Shown here one piece after another: positions 17,087 through 25,229 of a stretch of 49,870 nt of DNA; the stretch's first letter is position 1, and each line of letters begins with the position of its first letter. The translations under genes and the position numbers were made by a program. The notes under the pieces are model-generated. The model made no database searches, was not told the origin of the DNA, and was given only the letters and a program-made list of their open reading frames with translations. Source of the stretch: Chamaesiphon sp. GL140_3_metabinner_129_sub (GTDB lineage Bacteria > Cyanobacteriota > Cyanobacteriia > Cyanobacteriales > Chamaesiphonaceae); assembly GCA_025358725.1 (NCBI GenBank), contig JANYIT010000178.1, forward strand, positions 1 to 49,870, written 5' to 3'.

Positions 17087-17418
17087 AATACCACTTAACC
17101 GGAAAAATCACACCCAAAGCGCGTCCACGACTGAGCAAGGGACACGCCTATCTTCCCTTTAAATACTGCAACTGGAAAGAATCAGCTATCCGCGAACTCC
17201 GCACCCAATCCCCACCCCTGGAACCGATCGAACGCTGCGAAATTTCCATTATCATCGGGGGCAAACAGCGCGGGGATTTGGATAATATCAGCGGTGCTAT
17301 ACTCGATAGCCTGACTCAATCTGGGATAATTAAGGACGATCGATTGTCGGTGGTCTGGCGACTGTCGATCGAGCATCAACCATCTCAGCCACCAGGAGCT
17401 TTAATATCGATCGATTGA
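17083..17418 (+). CDS. rusA: RusA-family Holliday junction resolvase
   Basis: A 111-residue protein matching RusA in length and pattern: KARPRLSKGHAYLPF near the N-terminus, the acidic metal-binding signature GDLDNISGAILDSL and the following GIIKDDRLSV. RusA dimers cut four-way DNA junctions and are common in lambdoid and transposable phages, where they act in recombination or resolve branched DNA before packaging. The start is a TTG overlapping the stop of the upstream small gene (TTGA). It is part of the rightward module at the prophage's left side. Confidence 0.88.
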   Translation: MKYHLTGKITPKARPRLSKGHAYLPFKYCNWKESAIRELRTQSPPLEPIERCEISIIIGGKQRGDLDNISGAILDSLTQSGIIKDDRLSVVWRLSIEHQPSQPPGALISID

Positions 17419-17484
17419 GCAGCTTGCGTAGATCGATCGGCTGAGGCGATACCACAAAAATTTGGTAGAATAGAAATATTAAAA

Positions 17485-17546
17485 CCCAGTCGCGAGTTAG
17501 GTGTAACAAGCACCGAAAGCTCCACTGGGACTAACCTCTAGGAAGG
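17485..17546 (+). ncRNA. Structured leader upstream of an antirepressor-like gene (C4-like candidate)
   Basis: An outer stem CCCAGT/ACTGGG (17485-17490 with 17524-17529) encloses GAG/CTC and GGTG/CACC stems. In the loop, GAGTTAGGT (17494-17502) is complementary, with one bulge, to ACTAACCTC just downstream (17530-17538), beside the Shine-Dalgarno AGGAAGGT. A TAGAAT box precedes it at 17466. The layout recalls the C4 antisense RNAs that lie upstream of phage antirepressor genes. I cannot verify a match to that family. Confidence 0.4.
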
Positions 17547-17551
17547 TCAGC

Positions 17552-18265
17552 ATGAATAACTTAACACGATTTGACAACGATGGTATCGAGATTTTTATCG
17601 ACAATAAAGGCAATAGCTTTGCATCATTAAGCGGTGTTGCTAGAATGACTGAGAAAGCACCAACGACAATTAAGCGTTTAGCTGCGTTGCGTAATTTCGA
17701 GTTACACGAAGCTCAAATCGATACAGCGACTGGCAAAAAAACCGTTACACTTTTTGACGAAGATCAAATACTTGTAGTACTCAAAAAATATAATCCTGAT
17801 CGTCTAATGCAGTTTGCCAAGCTTGGCATTCGGACTGCACTGCATCAAATTGCAGGTTTTGAGCAAAAGCCGATTTCAGTACAGCTAAGTCTAGAACCGC
17901 TAGATATCTATAATCTTGATGCTTGGACAATCTGGCTGCTGATATCTGAAATATATTGGCGAGTAACTCCCGACAAGGTTGATTTTGATCGCTTTAACGG
18001 TAACGACGGACTAGCAACAAAAGAAGAAGTTGATACTCTGGATCAAAGGTTGAAAAATCTTCCCCCGATGCTGAATCACTACATTTGTGCGCTGTATTCG
18101 ATCAAGGTCAACAGGTGGCCAGACAAAGCACCCAAAGAATTCTATATCAAAAGTGCAATGCAAATGTTAACCAATCCGGTGCTAGTTGAACAAGCCCAAA
18201 AATTCCAGTCCCAACTCGATCGAACCCAACTACCAGCAGCACCAACCCAGAAGCAACTAGCCTAG
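17552..18265 (+). CDS. Phage regulatory/antirepressor-like protein
   Basis: A 237-residue protein with a Shine-Dalgarno AGGAAGGT 4 nt before the ATG. The N-terminus (NSFASLSGVARMTEKAPTTI) contains an S-x-SG-V-A-RM motif seen in cyanobacterial phage regulators, where it reads like a DNA-binding helix-turn-helix. The GIY-YIG protein at 36888-37544 shares a similar segment (SRRGLARMCGI). The middle and C-terminus are helical and end in a glutamine/alanine-rich tail. I infer a regulatory role from the motif, the structured leader and the neighbouring antirepressor. The exact family is not certain. Confidence 0.55.
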   Translation: MNNLTRFDNDGIEIFIDNKGNSFASLSGVARMTEKAPTTIKRLAALRNFELHEAQIDTATGKKTVTLFDEDQILVVLKKYNPDRLMQFAKLGIRTALHQIAGFEQKPISVQLSLEPLDIYNLDAWTIWLLISEIYWRVTPDKVDFDRFNGNDGLATKEEVDTLDQRLKNLPPMLNHYICALYSIKVNRWPDKAPKEFYIKSAMQMLTNPVLVEQAQKFQSQLDRTQLPAAPTQKQLA

Positions 18266-18269
18266 ATCG

Positions 18270-18578
18270 ATGAAGAACGCACCACAACTAGTACTATATC
18301 TAGCCGCTGTCTTCGGCGGAGAAGTGAAAGACGATCGAATGTTGCTTCCCTTCTCCCTCGCTGATGGTAAGTTTGTGGTGCATTCGATCGCGCCCAAGCA
18401 AGGAATAACCCACAACCGCTATTTTGTATCAGTGAGCGGTAAGAATTGGAATTGTTCTTGCCCGAACCATCAATTTCGTGGTGTTGAGTGCAAACATATC
18501 GATGTTGTACGCAGCAATGTACTAGAGTTGAAGCACGAACCAGCGTTTCTAAAAGATTGGCAAGCGAGTTTTGTCTAG
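18270..18578 (+). CDS. SWIM zinc-finger protein
   Basis: A 102-residue protein whose C-terminal half carries the SWIM signature CxC-x(n)-CxH: CSCPNHQFRGVECKHI at about residues 64-79. SWIM fingers bind zinc and mediate DNA or protein contacts, and they occur in transposase and recombination partners. It starts 4 nt after the stop of the previous gene and so is probably co-transcribed. Its last codon overlaps the end of the convergent terminase gene by 4 nt. Specific role unknown. Confidence 0.75.
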   Translation: MKNAPQLVLYLAAVFGGEVKDDRMLLPFSLADGKFVVHSIAPKQGITHNRYFVSVSGKNWNCSCPNHQFRGVECKHIDVVRSNVLELKHEPAFLKDWQASFV

Positions 18579-19855
18579 TGCCTGTCGATCGAGAATTGAG
18601 GAAGTATCAGTCGCTTCTGATTCCCCGCTGCATAAATTCCGAGGAAACAAGCCCAAGTTCGATCGGCGTGACCGGAACTATCTCGATCGGCATCGAACCG
18701 AACATTTCCCATTGGCGTTACCATCTTTCGTAACTTGTGAAGATCCGATCGCAAAATCGGATCTCCCAGTGGAATTCGCACGGTGCGATCTTCAAAAGCT
18801 TGTTTACCGAGGATTGCCATCTCCTGCTTGCTAGAGGATGTGAAAGTCACCCCTTCGACTTTGTACTTACCATAGCGGCGTTGGGCATCTTCCACAGGCT
18901 TCATGCCCAATCCTGTCTCATCCATCGCTACTCGTTTGACTTGATAATTTACCATCAGATCATTTAGCCGCTCATCCTGTTCGGCAAAGCTAGCATTCTT
19001 GAGTGTGGAAATTTCTCGACACCAGAGGACATCACCGACTTTCTCCCACACCCAAGCTGCCCATAAATCCTGTTTGCGTCCAATATCCACGCCAATATAG
19101 ACATCACCACCAAGATACTTGTCTGGTTGTCCTGCGGTGTCATTCTCAACTCCGTTAATTAGATCGAAGGTTAGCCAAGCGGTTGCTTCGTCTAGAAACT
19201 CACAGCAAAACTCCTGTTGCCAAGTGTCCTCGTCGTCGCATCCAGCGCGAAGGGCTTCGATATCTCGATCGAGTCCTTGGGCGACAGCTTCATGGATATT
19301 GCAAAAATGCTTTGACCATTGGGGGTCTTTGTTGGTAATTAGATCGTAGAACTTATTGTTTTTGCCATTGGGTGTAGAGCTAACTTGGAGTTTCCAACCT
19401 TTGGAGATGACGGGGAATAGTGCTTGCCAGATTTTGCGGGAGTCTTTATGAAAGGCGAACTCATCTAGGTAAACGTTGGCAGAAAATCCCCGTGCGGTGT
19501 CTGGATTGGCTGGTAAGGCAGTGATTTTACTCCCGTTAGGCAGAAAGACATCCATCGCTCTGTAGGATGTCTCGCCGCCATCGTAGTCGTACTCTAGGGA
19601 GTCTAGGGTTATGCCGTAAGCTTTGGCATGGACTTTGACATGTTCTTCGATCGATTCTTTGGCTTGCCGCTCTCCACGGGACAGAATCACCCATCGCTCT
19701 TTTCTACCTTGACTGGCTGCTTCCATGCAGTTGTCAACAATGCCTAAATCTGTAGCGAAAGTTTTGCCGATTTGCCGTGACCACATGGCAATCTTAAAAC
19801 GTGACTTATCAAGCAGCCATTTTTGTTGATATGGGTAAAGGCTGACGGCGGGCAT
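18575..19855 (-). CDS. Terminase large subunit (Mu gp28-like)
   Basis: A 426-residue packaging motor. The N-terminal ATPase has Walker A SRQIGKT (26-32) and Walker B VYLDEF (128-133), followed by a SSTPNGK coupling motif (159-165). The C-terminal RNase H-like nuclease shows acidic motifs GVDIGRKQD (255-263), DETGLG and DADRDSSGHAD. The length and the SRQIGKT variant fit the terminases of Mu-like prophages (gp28). It cuts and pumps DNA into proheads. It is the last gene of the leftward head operon, an unusual position; no small subunit was identified. Confidence 0.9.
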   Translation of the reverse strand: MPAVSLYPYQQKWLLDKSRFKIAMWSRQIGKTFATDLGIVDNCMEAASQGRKERWVILSRGERQAKESIEEHVKVHAKAYGITLDSLEYDYDGGETSYRAMDVFLPNGSKITALPANPDTARGFSANVYLDEFAFHKDSRKIWQALFPVISKGWKLQVSSTPNGKNNKFYDLITNKDPQWSKHFCNIHEAVAQGLDRDIEALRAGCDDEDTWQQEFCCEFLDEATAWLTFDLINGVENDTAGQPDKYLGGDVYIGVDIGRKQDLWAAWVWEKVGDVLWCREISTLKNASFAEQDERLNDLMVNYQVKRVAMDETGLGMKPVEDAQRRYGKYKVEGVTFTSSSKQEMAILGKQAFEDRTVRIPLGDPILRSDLHKLRKMVTPMGNVRFDADRDSSGHADRTWACFLGIYAAGNQKRLILPQFSIDRH

Positions 19856-19919
19856 TAGTAAGGGTTATAATTTTTTTGGGAATATTAAGTTAGTCTCGAT
19901 CCTTTAAACGCACTTTCTG

Positions 19920-20312
19920 ATGATTCCAAAAAATGAGATAGGGTCTGGTTTATCAGGTTTGGCTCAAGTAGTGGGGGATGAGTATGCTAGGGCTATTTGT
20001 GAACAGTTCCCTTCTGAAAATATTTATATTTACAAGCTTTGGAACAAAAATCGAAGGCTATTGGCAATTTTGCCAGAGTCGGAAGTTGTAAAAATCACAC
20101 AGATCTATGGTGGTCAATCAATTTCACTTCCGAAAGGTGCAAAATGGCAGCAAGAGCAGCGGAATCGGGAAATGATTCTCGATCGGCAAGGTAGCCTAGA
20201 AAATCCTCCATTGTCTATACCTGCCATCATCACTAAATATAGAATGTCAAGAACGGCTGTTTATACAATCTTGCGATTGGAAAAGGCTAGGCAGAAAAGC
20301 CAGAACAATTAG
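19920..20312 (+). CDS. Mor/C-family transcriptional activator
   Basis: A 130-residue protein related to the Mor and C activators of phage Mu. It has an N-terminal dimerisation part, a YGGQSISLPKGAKW segment (the beta-strand region of Mor), the conserved RNREMILDRQG, and a C-terminal helix-turn-helix IITKYRMSRTAVYTIL. In Mu, Mor turns on middle and C turns on late genes. Here it stands on the plus strand inside the leftward head operon, divergent from the terminase and convergent on a zinc-ribbon gene that it overlaps by 26 nt. It is the likely late activator. No Shine-Dalgarno is seen. Confidence 0.85.
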   Translation: MIPKNEIGSGLSGLAQVVGDEYARAICEQFPSENIYIYKLWNKNRRLLAILPESEVVKITQIYGGQSISLPKGAKWQQEQRNREMILDRQGSLENPPLSIPAIITKYRMSRTAVYTILRLEKARQKSQNN

Positions 20313-20481
20313 GTTTAGCGATCGGACAAAATGGAGTCGTCCCATTGATCGTCCGCTTGCGTTCGCCACACTTTGAGCAATACAAAATTCCTAATCGATT
20401 GTAGAAATTATTATTGATACTTGGTTCTTCAGCCTTAGCTGGAACTATTTCTGGTACTGGAGCGGCTTTAGTTTCTGCCAT
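20287..20481 (-). CDS. Small zinc-ribbon protein
   Basis: A 64-residue protein with an alanine/proline-rich N-terminus and a C-terminal four-cysteine ribbon: YCSKCGERK, then TPFCPIAKPNCSGF. It sits directly downstream of the capsid gene in the head operon. Its 3' end overlaps the 3' end of the Mor-like gene on the other strand. Short zinc-ribbon proteins are frequent in phage head clusters. Function unknown. Confidence 0.65.
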   Translation of the reverse strand: MAETKAAPVPEIVPAKAEEPSINNNFYNRLGILYCSKCGERKRTINGTTPFCPIAKPNCSGFSA

Positions 20482-20548
20482 TGGGTGAAAAAAAATGTGT
20501 ATGGTTGAACAATGTGCCCAAAAAACCTGATTCTTTGGGCAAGAAAGA

Positions 20549-22300
20549 TTACAAAGCTACGTCAACATGACGAACTTCGATCACTCTCAATTGTTGCGAA
20601 GCATTCAAAACGGGATCGACATCAAGAGTCCCAAATCCTTCGTGACTGACCCAGACATAGCGATTGCGACGACCAAAATCATCGTTCATGTCACGACGAA
20701 TCGACATTGGCATTCCAGCTACGCGAGCGATCGTGCTAGCACCAAAAGCAAAGTTAGTCCGAGTTGTTCTGATACCTACCCCTAACGTCTCATTCCGCAC
20801 ACCAACAGTACCAGCAATTCCCAGGGAAATCGCGTTGGTTGTGAAGATCATGAAGTTGGCAATGTCACCACAGTACCCGTCGATCTTAGGCAAGTCAGAT
20901 TTGGTAGCAGCATTAAGGATATTGGTGATATCCATCATGCTATCTTTGGTCAGATACTGGTTGCGCGTTGCCAAATCATTAGAGAGTTGAGCTAATGCAG
21001 TTGAGTTGAGGACGATACCGTACTTGCCATTTTCGTATGCTGGAATTTGCAATCCAGACATATAGGCGTAGAGGTTATTGAGGAACGCGAAGGTGATCGT
21101 ACCGCCGGAACCAGCCACAAGGTTCGCAGGTACGGTTTCGATCGTGTTGAGACGGTTGTAGACGACTCTAGAAGTACCAAACCAGAGGTTACGCAGACCG
21201 ATATCCTCAAATTCGTAGTAGTTTTGACCCAAGTTTTGAGATAGTGCGGCTTCGAGATCTAAGAGCGATCGAGCCAGAATGAATTCAGGGATGCTAATTG
21301 GCTGAATCGTGGCATTCTTTCCCATCCCATATTCTTTGAGGGTAATGCTGACAGAACTAGCGGTGATTGGTTGGTCGGTAACAACTAAGGTACCAAGACC
21401 TGTGATGTCCCAGTCAGCAAGAGTAGTTCCAGTTTGCCCAAAAGGTAGGCGGGGAATTTGAATCACGTCACCTTCACCTTTTCCAATTTCGATTTTACTA
21501 TTTGCAAATTGGTGGAAGATGAATTTGGGGCTATGGTTTTGACGAACTACGCCACTGAGATAGTCGATAAATGCTGGAGGGATATCTGCTCTAACAGTTG
21601 CAGCATCCGCGCCTTGACCGCGTAATAAACCGTTCTTACGAGCGAAAGCTTCCATGCCATCACGAAGTTTTTCGCGATGTCTAGATAAGAATCGATCGGC
21701 TTGGTAGGTGTCTTTTTGGTCGTACTCTTCACCTGTTTTGGGATTGACCCAGGTTTTATTGGGGGTGTCGCTGCGAGAATCGAGAATGCGCTGATACTCT
21801 TTGAGTGCATCTTTTGCATCCATTTCAGAGGAACGGGTGGTTTTGACATTGCTAGAGCGATTGTCAGTGGTGCTGGGAGCATTTAAACTAAATTGTCCAA
21901 ACACAGCATTGAGGGTATCTTGCTTGGCTTTCTGTTCTTCTAGTTCAACCTTGAGGCGATCTGCTTCTTTCTTGGCTTCGGTGGTAGCTTTGTCAGATTC
22001 ACTTTTGAGACGGGCAATCTCTAGTTGATTAGTGGAGTTAGCCCTGTCGAGTGCTGTCTTGACGTAGGACTCTAATTCGGACTGAGTGAGAGAAACTGTC
22101 TTTGGTGGTTCTGGCTTGTTTTCTGGTTCTTCTCCATCATCGCCAGACTCACCATCGCAATTTTTGACAATGGTTTCTTCGTCGGTAGTGACTTCTTCAG
22201 TTTCGACTTTATCGGTATTGATGGCTCCTCGACCAAAACCTTTGGCTCTGTTGAGGTTGTCGATGCGTTGACGTTCTTTGGTTTTGGTGCGAGTTGTCAT
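20549..22300 (-). CDS. Major capsid protein with scaffold-like N-terminal extension
   Basis: A 583-residue protein. From about residue 225 to the end it has the features of an N4 gp56-like HK97-fold capsid protein (FIFHQFANSKIEIGKGEGD, YVWVSHEGFGTLDVDP). The first 220 residues are different: an acidic segment (GESGDDGEEPENKPEPP, about 49-65) and a coiled coil at about 85-145. This looks like a fused scaffolding domain that the prohead protease could remove. It follows two coiled-coil genes in the head operon. The family name is from pattern recognition only. Confidence 0.75.
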   Translation of the reverse strand: MTTRTKTKERQRIDNLNRAKGFGRGAINTDKVETEEVTTDEETIVKNCDGESGDDGEEPENKPEPPKTVSLTQSELESYVKTALDRANSTNQLEIARLKSESDKATTEAKKEADRLKVELEEQKAKQDTLNAVFGQFSLNAPSTTDNRSSNVKTTRSSEMDAKDALKEYQRILDSRSDTPNKTWVNPKTGEEYDQKDTYQADRFLSRHREKLRDGMEAFARKNGLLRGQGADAATVRADIPPAFIDYLSGVVRQNHSPKFIFHQFANSKIEIGKGEGDVIQIPRLPFGQTGTTLADWDITGLGTLVVTDQPITASSVSITLKEYGMGKNATIQPISIPEFILARSLLDLEAALSQNLGQNYYEFEDIGLRNLWFGTSRVVYNRLNTIETVPANLVAGSGGTITFAFLNNLYAYMSGLQIPAYENGKYGIVLNSTALAQLSNDLATRNQYLTKDSMMDITNILNAATKSDLPKIDGYCGDIANFMIFTTNAISLGIAGTVGVRNETLGVGIRTTRTNFAFGASTIARVAGMPMSIRRDMNDDFGRRNRYVWVSHEGFGTLDVDPVLNASQQLRVIEVRHVDVAL

Positions 22301-22335
22301 TTTAAAGGAGTGGTAGTTGTGATTTTGGGTGAAGA

Positions 22336-23118
22336 CTAAACCATTGCTGCTTCAGCTCGATCGACTAATCCTGCAATCGCAGCATCATCAGTAGGGGATA
22401 GGGCACCACCGACGATGGTGGGTTCACCAATTGGACGCAGCGATGTGTAAGAGAGATGGAGCTTTGCCTTGGGTGGGATTACAATCTCGTGAGCATCTTC
22501 GACAAGGGCGCGATTACCAATCGATTTAGACTCACGCATGTACTGGTGTCCAGATGTGTAATGCTTGCCATTGACCGTATAGTCGTAACAAGTGTAGGGA
22601 ATTGCGGCAATTTCGATCGCGCAGGCTGGGATAGTGATAGTTGCGCTTACGTCGGTCGCTTCAGCCAGTAGAATATATTGGTAATATTTGACTTCAGTGA
22701 CTTTATTGCTCTCGGCGATCGAGGTATTGAGTTGGTTAAGGATAGCTTGAGTTTCGTCAGACTCTACTTTGAAAGCATTACCCAAAGAAGTGAATGCTAG
22801 TAAGGTAGAACTCTCAAAGCCTTCAATGGAACTCGCTAAAGTTGCAAATTTTTGTTGGAGAGATTCAGCACTGACGCGAATTTGCTCGGTGGTTAAATCT
22901 TGGCGTTGAGCAACATAATCCATTGCGCCCAATAGTTGAGTCATTTTACTAACTATGGGATCGAGATCGACATCGGCTTCAACTTCGTGGTTACGAACTT
23001 CTTTGAGGATGTCGCGACTAGATTCGAGGATGCTTTGAAGTTGCAAGGTATAGTCGATTGGGTCTTTGCCGCCACCAGCACAGGGATCGTTACAGTTGAG
23101 AGTGAAGAATCCTAGCAT
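22336..23118 (-). CDS. Unrecognised virion-region protein
   Basis: A 260-residue protein between a coiled-coil gene and the capsid gene. The first 20 residues hold two cysteines and a glycine run (NCNDPCAGGGKDP). Residues 20-145 are helical, with a likely coiled coil. The C-terminal 110 residues look beta-rich (VSATITIPACAIEIAAIPYT) and could be a small jelly-roll or Ig-like domain. By position it may be a head decoration, fibre or neck protein. No family recognised. Confidence 0.65.
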   Translation of the reverse strand: MLGFFTLNCNDPCAGGGKDPIDYTLQLQSILESSRDILKEVRNHEVEADVDLDPIVSKMTQLLGAMDYVAQRQDLTTEQIRVSAESLQQKFATLASSIEGFESSTLLAFTSLGNAFKVESDETQAILNQLNTSIAESNKVTEVKYYQYILLAEATDVSATITIPACAIEIAAIPYTCYDYTVNGKHYTSGHQYMRESKSIGNRALVEDAHEIVIPPKAKLHLSYTSLRPIGEPTIVGGALSPTDDAAIAGLVDRAEAAMV

Positions 23119-23150
23119 TTTGTTTTAGAGTTGGGTTGATACTATTGAAG

Positions 23151-23172
23151 AATGGCGGTAATTACCGCCATT
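23151..23172. terminator. Perfect 22-nt palindrome before the 22336-23118 gene
   Basis: AATGGCGGTAATTACCGCCATT is a complete palindrome in the gap between the 153-aa coiled-coil gene and the 260-aa gene. There is no U-tract. It could be a weak terminator, an RNA-processing hairpin or an operator. Confidence 0.4.
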
Positions 23173-23180
23173 TGTTGGGT

Positions 23181-23642
23181 CTAAACGATGTCGATCGCTG
23201 TTTGAGCTGTATCAATCAATTCCTTGATTTTGGAGTCGTCAGCTTCGATTTGAGCGGTGAGGGAGTTTAGTTTGATCTGTGCTTCTTCGGCTGTTTGTTT
23301 GGCGGCTGTGCTAGCAATTTCGTTCTGACTGTTCACAGCATCTAGCTCAGTTAATTTAACTTGGAGTTCAGCTACTTGCGCTTTCTGTGCTTCAATCTCA
23401 GTTTGATCGGCGCGATCGTTTGCAAGGGCTGCTGCTGTATCTGCTTGAGCGGTAACTAGTGCTGTGGACAAGCTTTCTGATTTGGTTTCGAGTCCAATGA
23501 TCCGATCGTTCAAGCTGGCGACTAAAGCTGCTTGAGTGGCTGTGGACGCTTGGAGTTCAACCGATTGATTCCGAAATTTATTCAGAAGGACGATTAAGGC
23601 TGGGATAGCTGTGAATAATCGATCGCGTAATTCTGGTGACAT
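23181..23642 (-). CDS. Coiled-coil phage protein
   Basis: A 153-residue protein that is almost entirely one heptad-patterned coiled coil (residues about 25-150, rich in A, E, Q, L; for example AEEAQIKLNSLTAQIEADDS). It starts MSPELRDRLFTAIPALIVLL, which is a hydrophobic helix that might touch a membrane or a hydrophobic patch. It lies in the head operon before the capsid gene. A scaffold or neck role is possible but not shown. Confidence 0.65.
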   Translation of the reverse strand: MSPELRDRLFTAIPALIVLLNKFRNQSVELQASTATQAALVASLNDRIIGLETKSESLSTALVTAQADTAAALANDRADQTEIEAQKAQVAELQVKLTELDAVNSQNEIASTAAKQTAEEAQIKLNSLTAQIEADDSKIKELIDTAQTAIDIV

Positions 23643-23814
23643 TAGATAAAAATGCTAGGCTGTTGGAATCTTAGGCTTTGCAGAATAAAGACTCTAGAGT
23701 GCGGGATTGTCTAGGAAGGATCGCACGGTGCGAGTTAGAATTTACGTCAAAATGTCGTTGTTGTTGATAATAACAATGCAGTAAAATGAAGAAGTAAATC
23801 AACTTTTTGAGTTC

Positions 23815-24381
23815 ATGGAATATCAATTAAAAATATTAGGAAAATCACCGACAATTAGCACTCGTGTTCGAGTTGTTGCTGAATGTATTTGTGGTAGCAT
23901 TAAGACTTACCAAAAAGGAAATATTACGTCGGGCAACACTACCTCTTGTGGTTGTAAGCCAGGAGATAATAATCTTAGACATGGAATGTCTAAGACTGCG
24001 ACATATAAATCGTGGCAATCAATGATTGTTAGATGCACAAGGCCAGAAAATCACAACTGGCACAGATATGGAGGCAGAGGAATTACGGTTTGTGAAAGAT
24101 GGAAAATTTTTGAAAATTTTTATGCGGACATGGGGGAAAGGCCAGAAGGAAAACAGCTAGATAGAAGCGACAATAACAAAGGCTACTCTGCCGATAATTG
24201 TCGGTGGGTCACTCAAAAAGAAAATTGTAATAATCGAGGAAATTCAATAAAACTAGAGATTGGTTTTTTCCCTGTATCTACCCCACAATTAGCCGAGTTA
24301 TCTTTGACCGATCGCCGTGTAATGTATCGCCGTTGGCATAAATATAAAAACGTGTGGGATTGCCTGTTTCCACCTAACTAG
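23815..24381 (+). CDS. HNH-like/AP2-type homing endonuclease-related protein
   Basis: A 188-residue protein on the opposite strand to the head operon. Its core (HGMSKTATYKSWQSMIVRCT, then HRYGGRGITVCERW, MGERPEGKQLDRSDNNKGYS and NCRWVTQKEN) matches a phage family related to HNH nucleases that often carries an AP2/NUMOD-like DNA-binding segment. N-terminal cysteine pairs (CICGS, SCGCK) suggest a zinc site. Such genes usually spread as free-standing homing genes. The antisense orientation and position between two head genes fit an insertion. Confidence 0.7.
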   Translation: MEYQLKILGKSPTISTRVRVVAECICGSIKTYQKGNITSGNTTSCGCKPGDNNLRHGMSKTATYKSWQSMIVRCTRPENHNWHRYGGRGITVCERWKIFENFYADMGERPEGKQLDRSDNNKGYSADNCRWVTQKENCNNRGNSIKLEIGFFPVSTPQLAELSLTDRRVMYRRWHKYKNVWDCLFPPN

Positions 24382-25019
24382 GTCTTGCGCTTGATACCAG
24401 CACCAGGAATATTCCCGATCAGTACCGCAGATATTTCACCCAGGTCGATAACGTCCTTACGTTCGTAATAAGGAGCCATGTCTTCATCCTCGCAATACCA
24501 GGAGTCCGGCACTCCGTGAGGGCACTGTTTATCAAAAAACGACGTGTTGCAAAGTGGACAATGAACGTCCGTATAATCAAAGCCGCCTATAGACACCGCA
24601 CTTATAATTCCGTACCTAATCGCCCTCGCTGCCGAAGAGTTGAGATCGAGGAAAACATCGAATTCAAGCGTGAAATAGCCGCCATCATCCTTAATAGCCT
24701 GGAGGTTGTTAGTTTTCTCGCCACAGCGATCGAGTAAGTCAGCGGGTGCGGAATCGCACCTTACGACTTTTGCTGCAAAAACCCTGCCCATTGTTTTGTC
24801 AACATTCGACCAGTCGTGGTCTGCTGTAAACGAAATGCCAATAGCTAGTTCCGCTAGTTGAGCAAGTGCGTCTTTATGCCATTTGGACTTGGAACGAGAG
24901 ATAAGATTATCGGTGGCCACGATCGTTTCGACGATGATGTCTCGATCGGTTAGTGGTTCTCCACCTGCTGGTAGTAATGAATTAATGATCTCCAATTCGG
25001 CTGGAGTTGGTTGGCGCAT
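24378..25019 (-). CDS. Putative prohead protease with zinc-finger insert
   Basis: A 213-residue protein. A histidine in FTADHDWSNVDKTMGRVF and a serine in ISAVSIGGFD are placed like the His/Ser pair of phage prohead proteases (U35/S78-type). The C-terminus DLGEISAVLIGNIPGAGI corresponds to the usual 'DL.EiS.V..pAn' strand. Between the serine and that strand is an insert with CPLCNTSFFDKQCPHG, which looks like a zinc site. It would mature the head by cutting the capsid extension. Its stop overlaps the stop of the convergent HNH-like gene by 4 nt. Confidence 0.6.
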   Translation of the reverse strand: MRQPTPAELEIINSLLPAGGEPLTDRDIIVETIVATDNLISRSKSKWHKDALAQLAELAIGISFTADHDWSNVDKTMGRVFAAKVVRCDSAPADLLDRCGEKTNNLQAIKDDGGYFTLEFDVFLDLNSSAARAIRYGIISAVSIGGFDYTDVHCPLCNTSFFDKQCPHGVPDSWYCEDEDMAPYYERKDVIDLGEISAVLIGNIPGAGIKRKT

Positions 25020-25088
25020 TTTGAGTGATTAACTAGTGATCCTCTGATGCTAAGGGTGTGGGTTGGATCTTGATAGGGTGCAAAAAGG

Positions 25089-25126
25089 AAAAGACCGCTC
25101 TCTTAGATTTAAGAGAGCGGTCTTTT
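25089..25126. terminator. Strong bidirectional terminator after the sigma-factor gene
   Basis: A 17-bp perfect stem (25089-25105 with 25110-25126, loop GATT) is followed by U-rich sequence on both strands (TTTTCCTTTTTG on the minus strand). It separates the sigma gene from the protease and capsid genes. Confidence 0.85.
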
Positions 25127-25142
25127 AAGTTAAAAGAGGAAA

Positions 25143-25226
25143 TTAGGTTAGTTGCAGTCGGTTGATGCGATCGTCAATTTCGACCCTGATCGGATTGAAC
25201 GATCGACAGATTTGATTCACATACAA
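25143..25226 (-). CDS. Possible 27-aa peptide after the sigma-factor gene
   Basis: A TTG-initiated frame (a GTG two codons later is also possible) begins 3 nt after the sigma-factor stop and ends 17 nt before the terminator. The peptide includes VNQICRSFNPIRVEIDDRIN. Its close fit between stop and terminator is the only support. Confidence 0.3.
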   Translation of the reverse strand: MYVNQICRSFNPIRVEIDDRINRLQLT

Positions 25227-25229
25227 TGC

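Noticed and set aside
18571-18967. Plus-strand frames after the SWIM gene
   Set aside because: They lie opposite the terminase C-terminus, whose nuclease motifs fix the coding strand.
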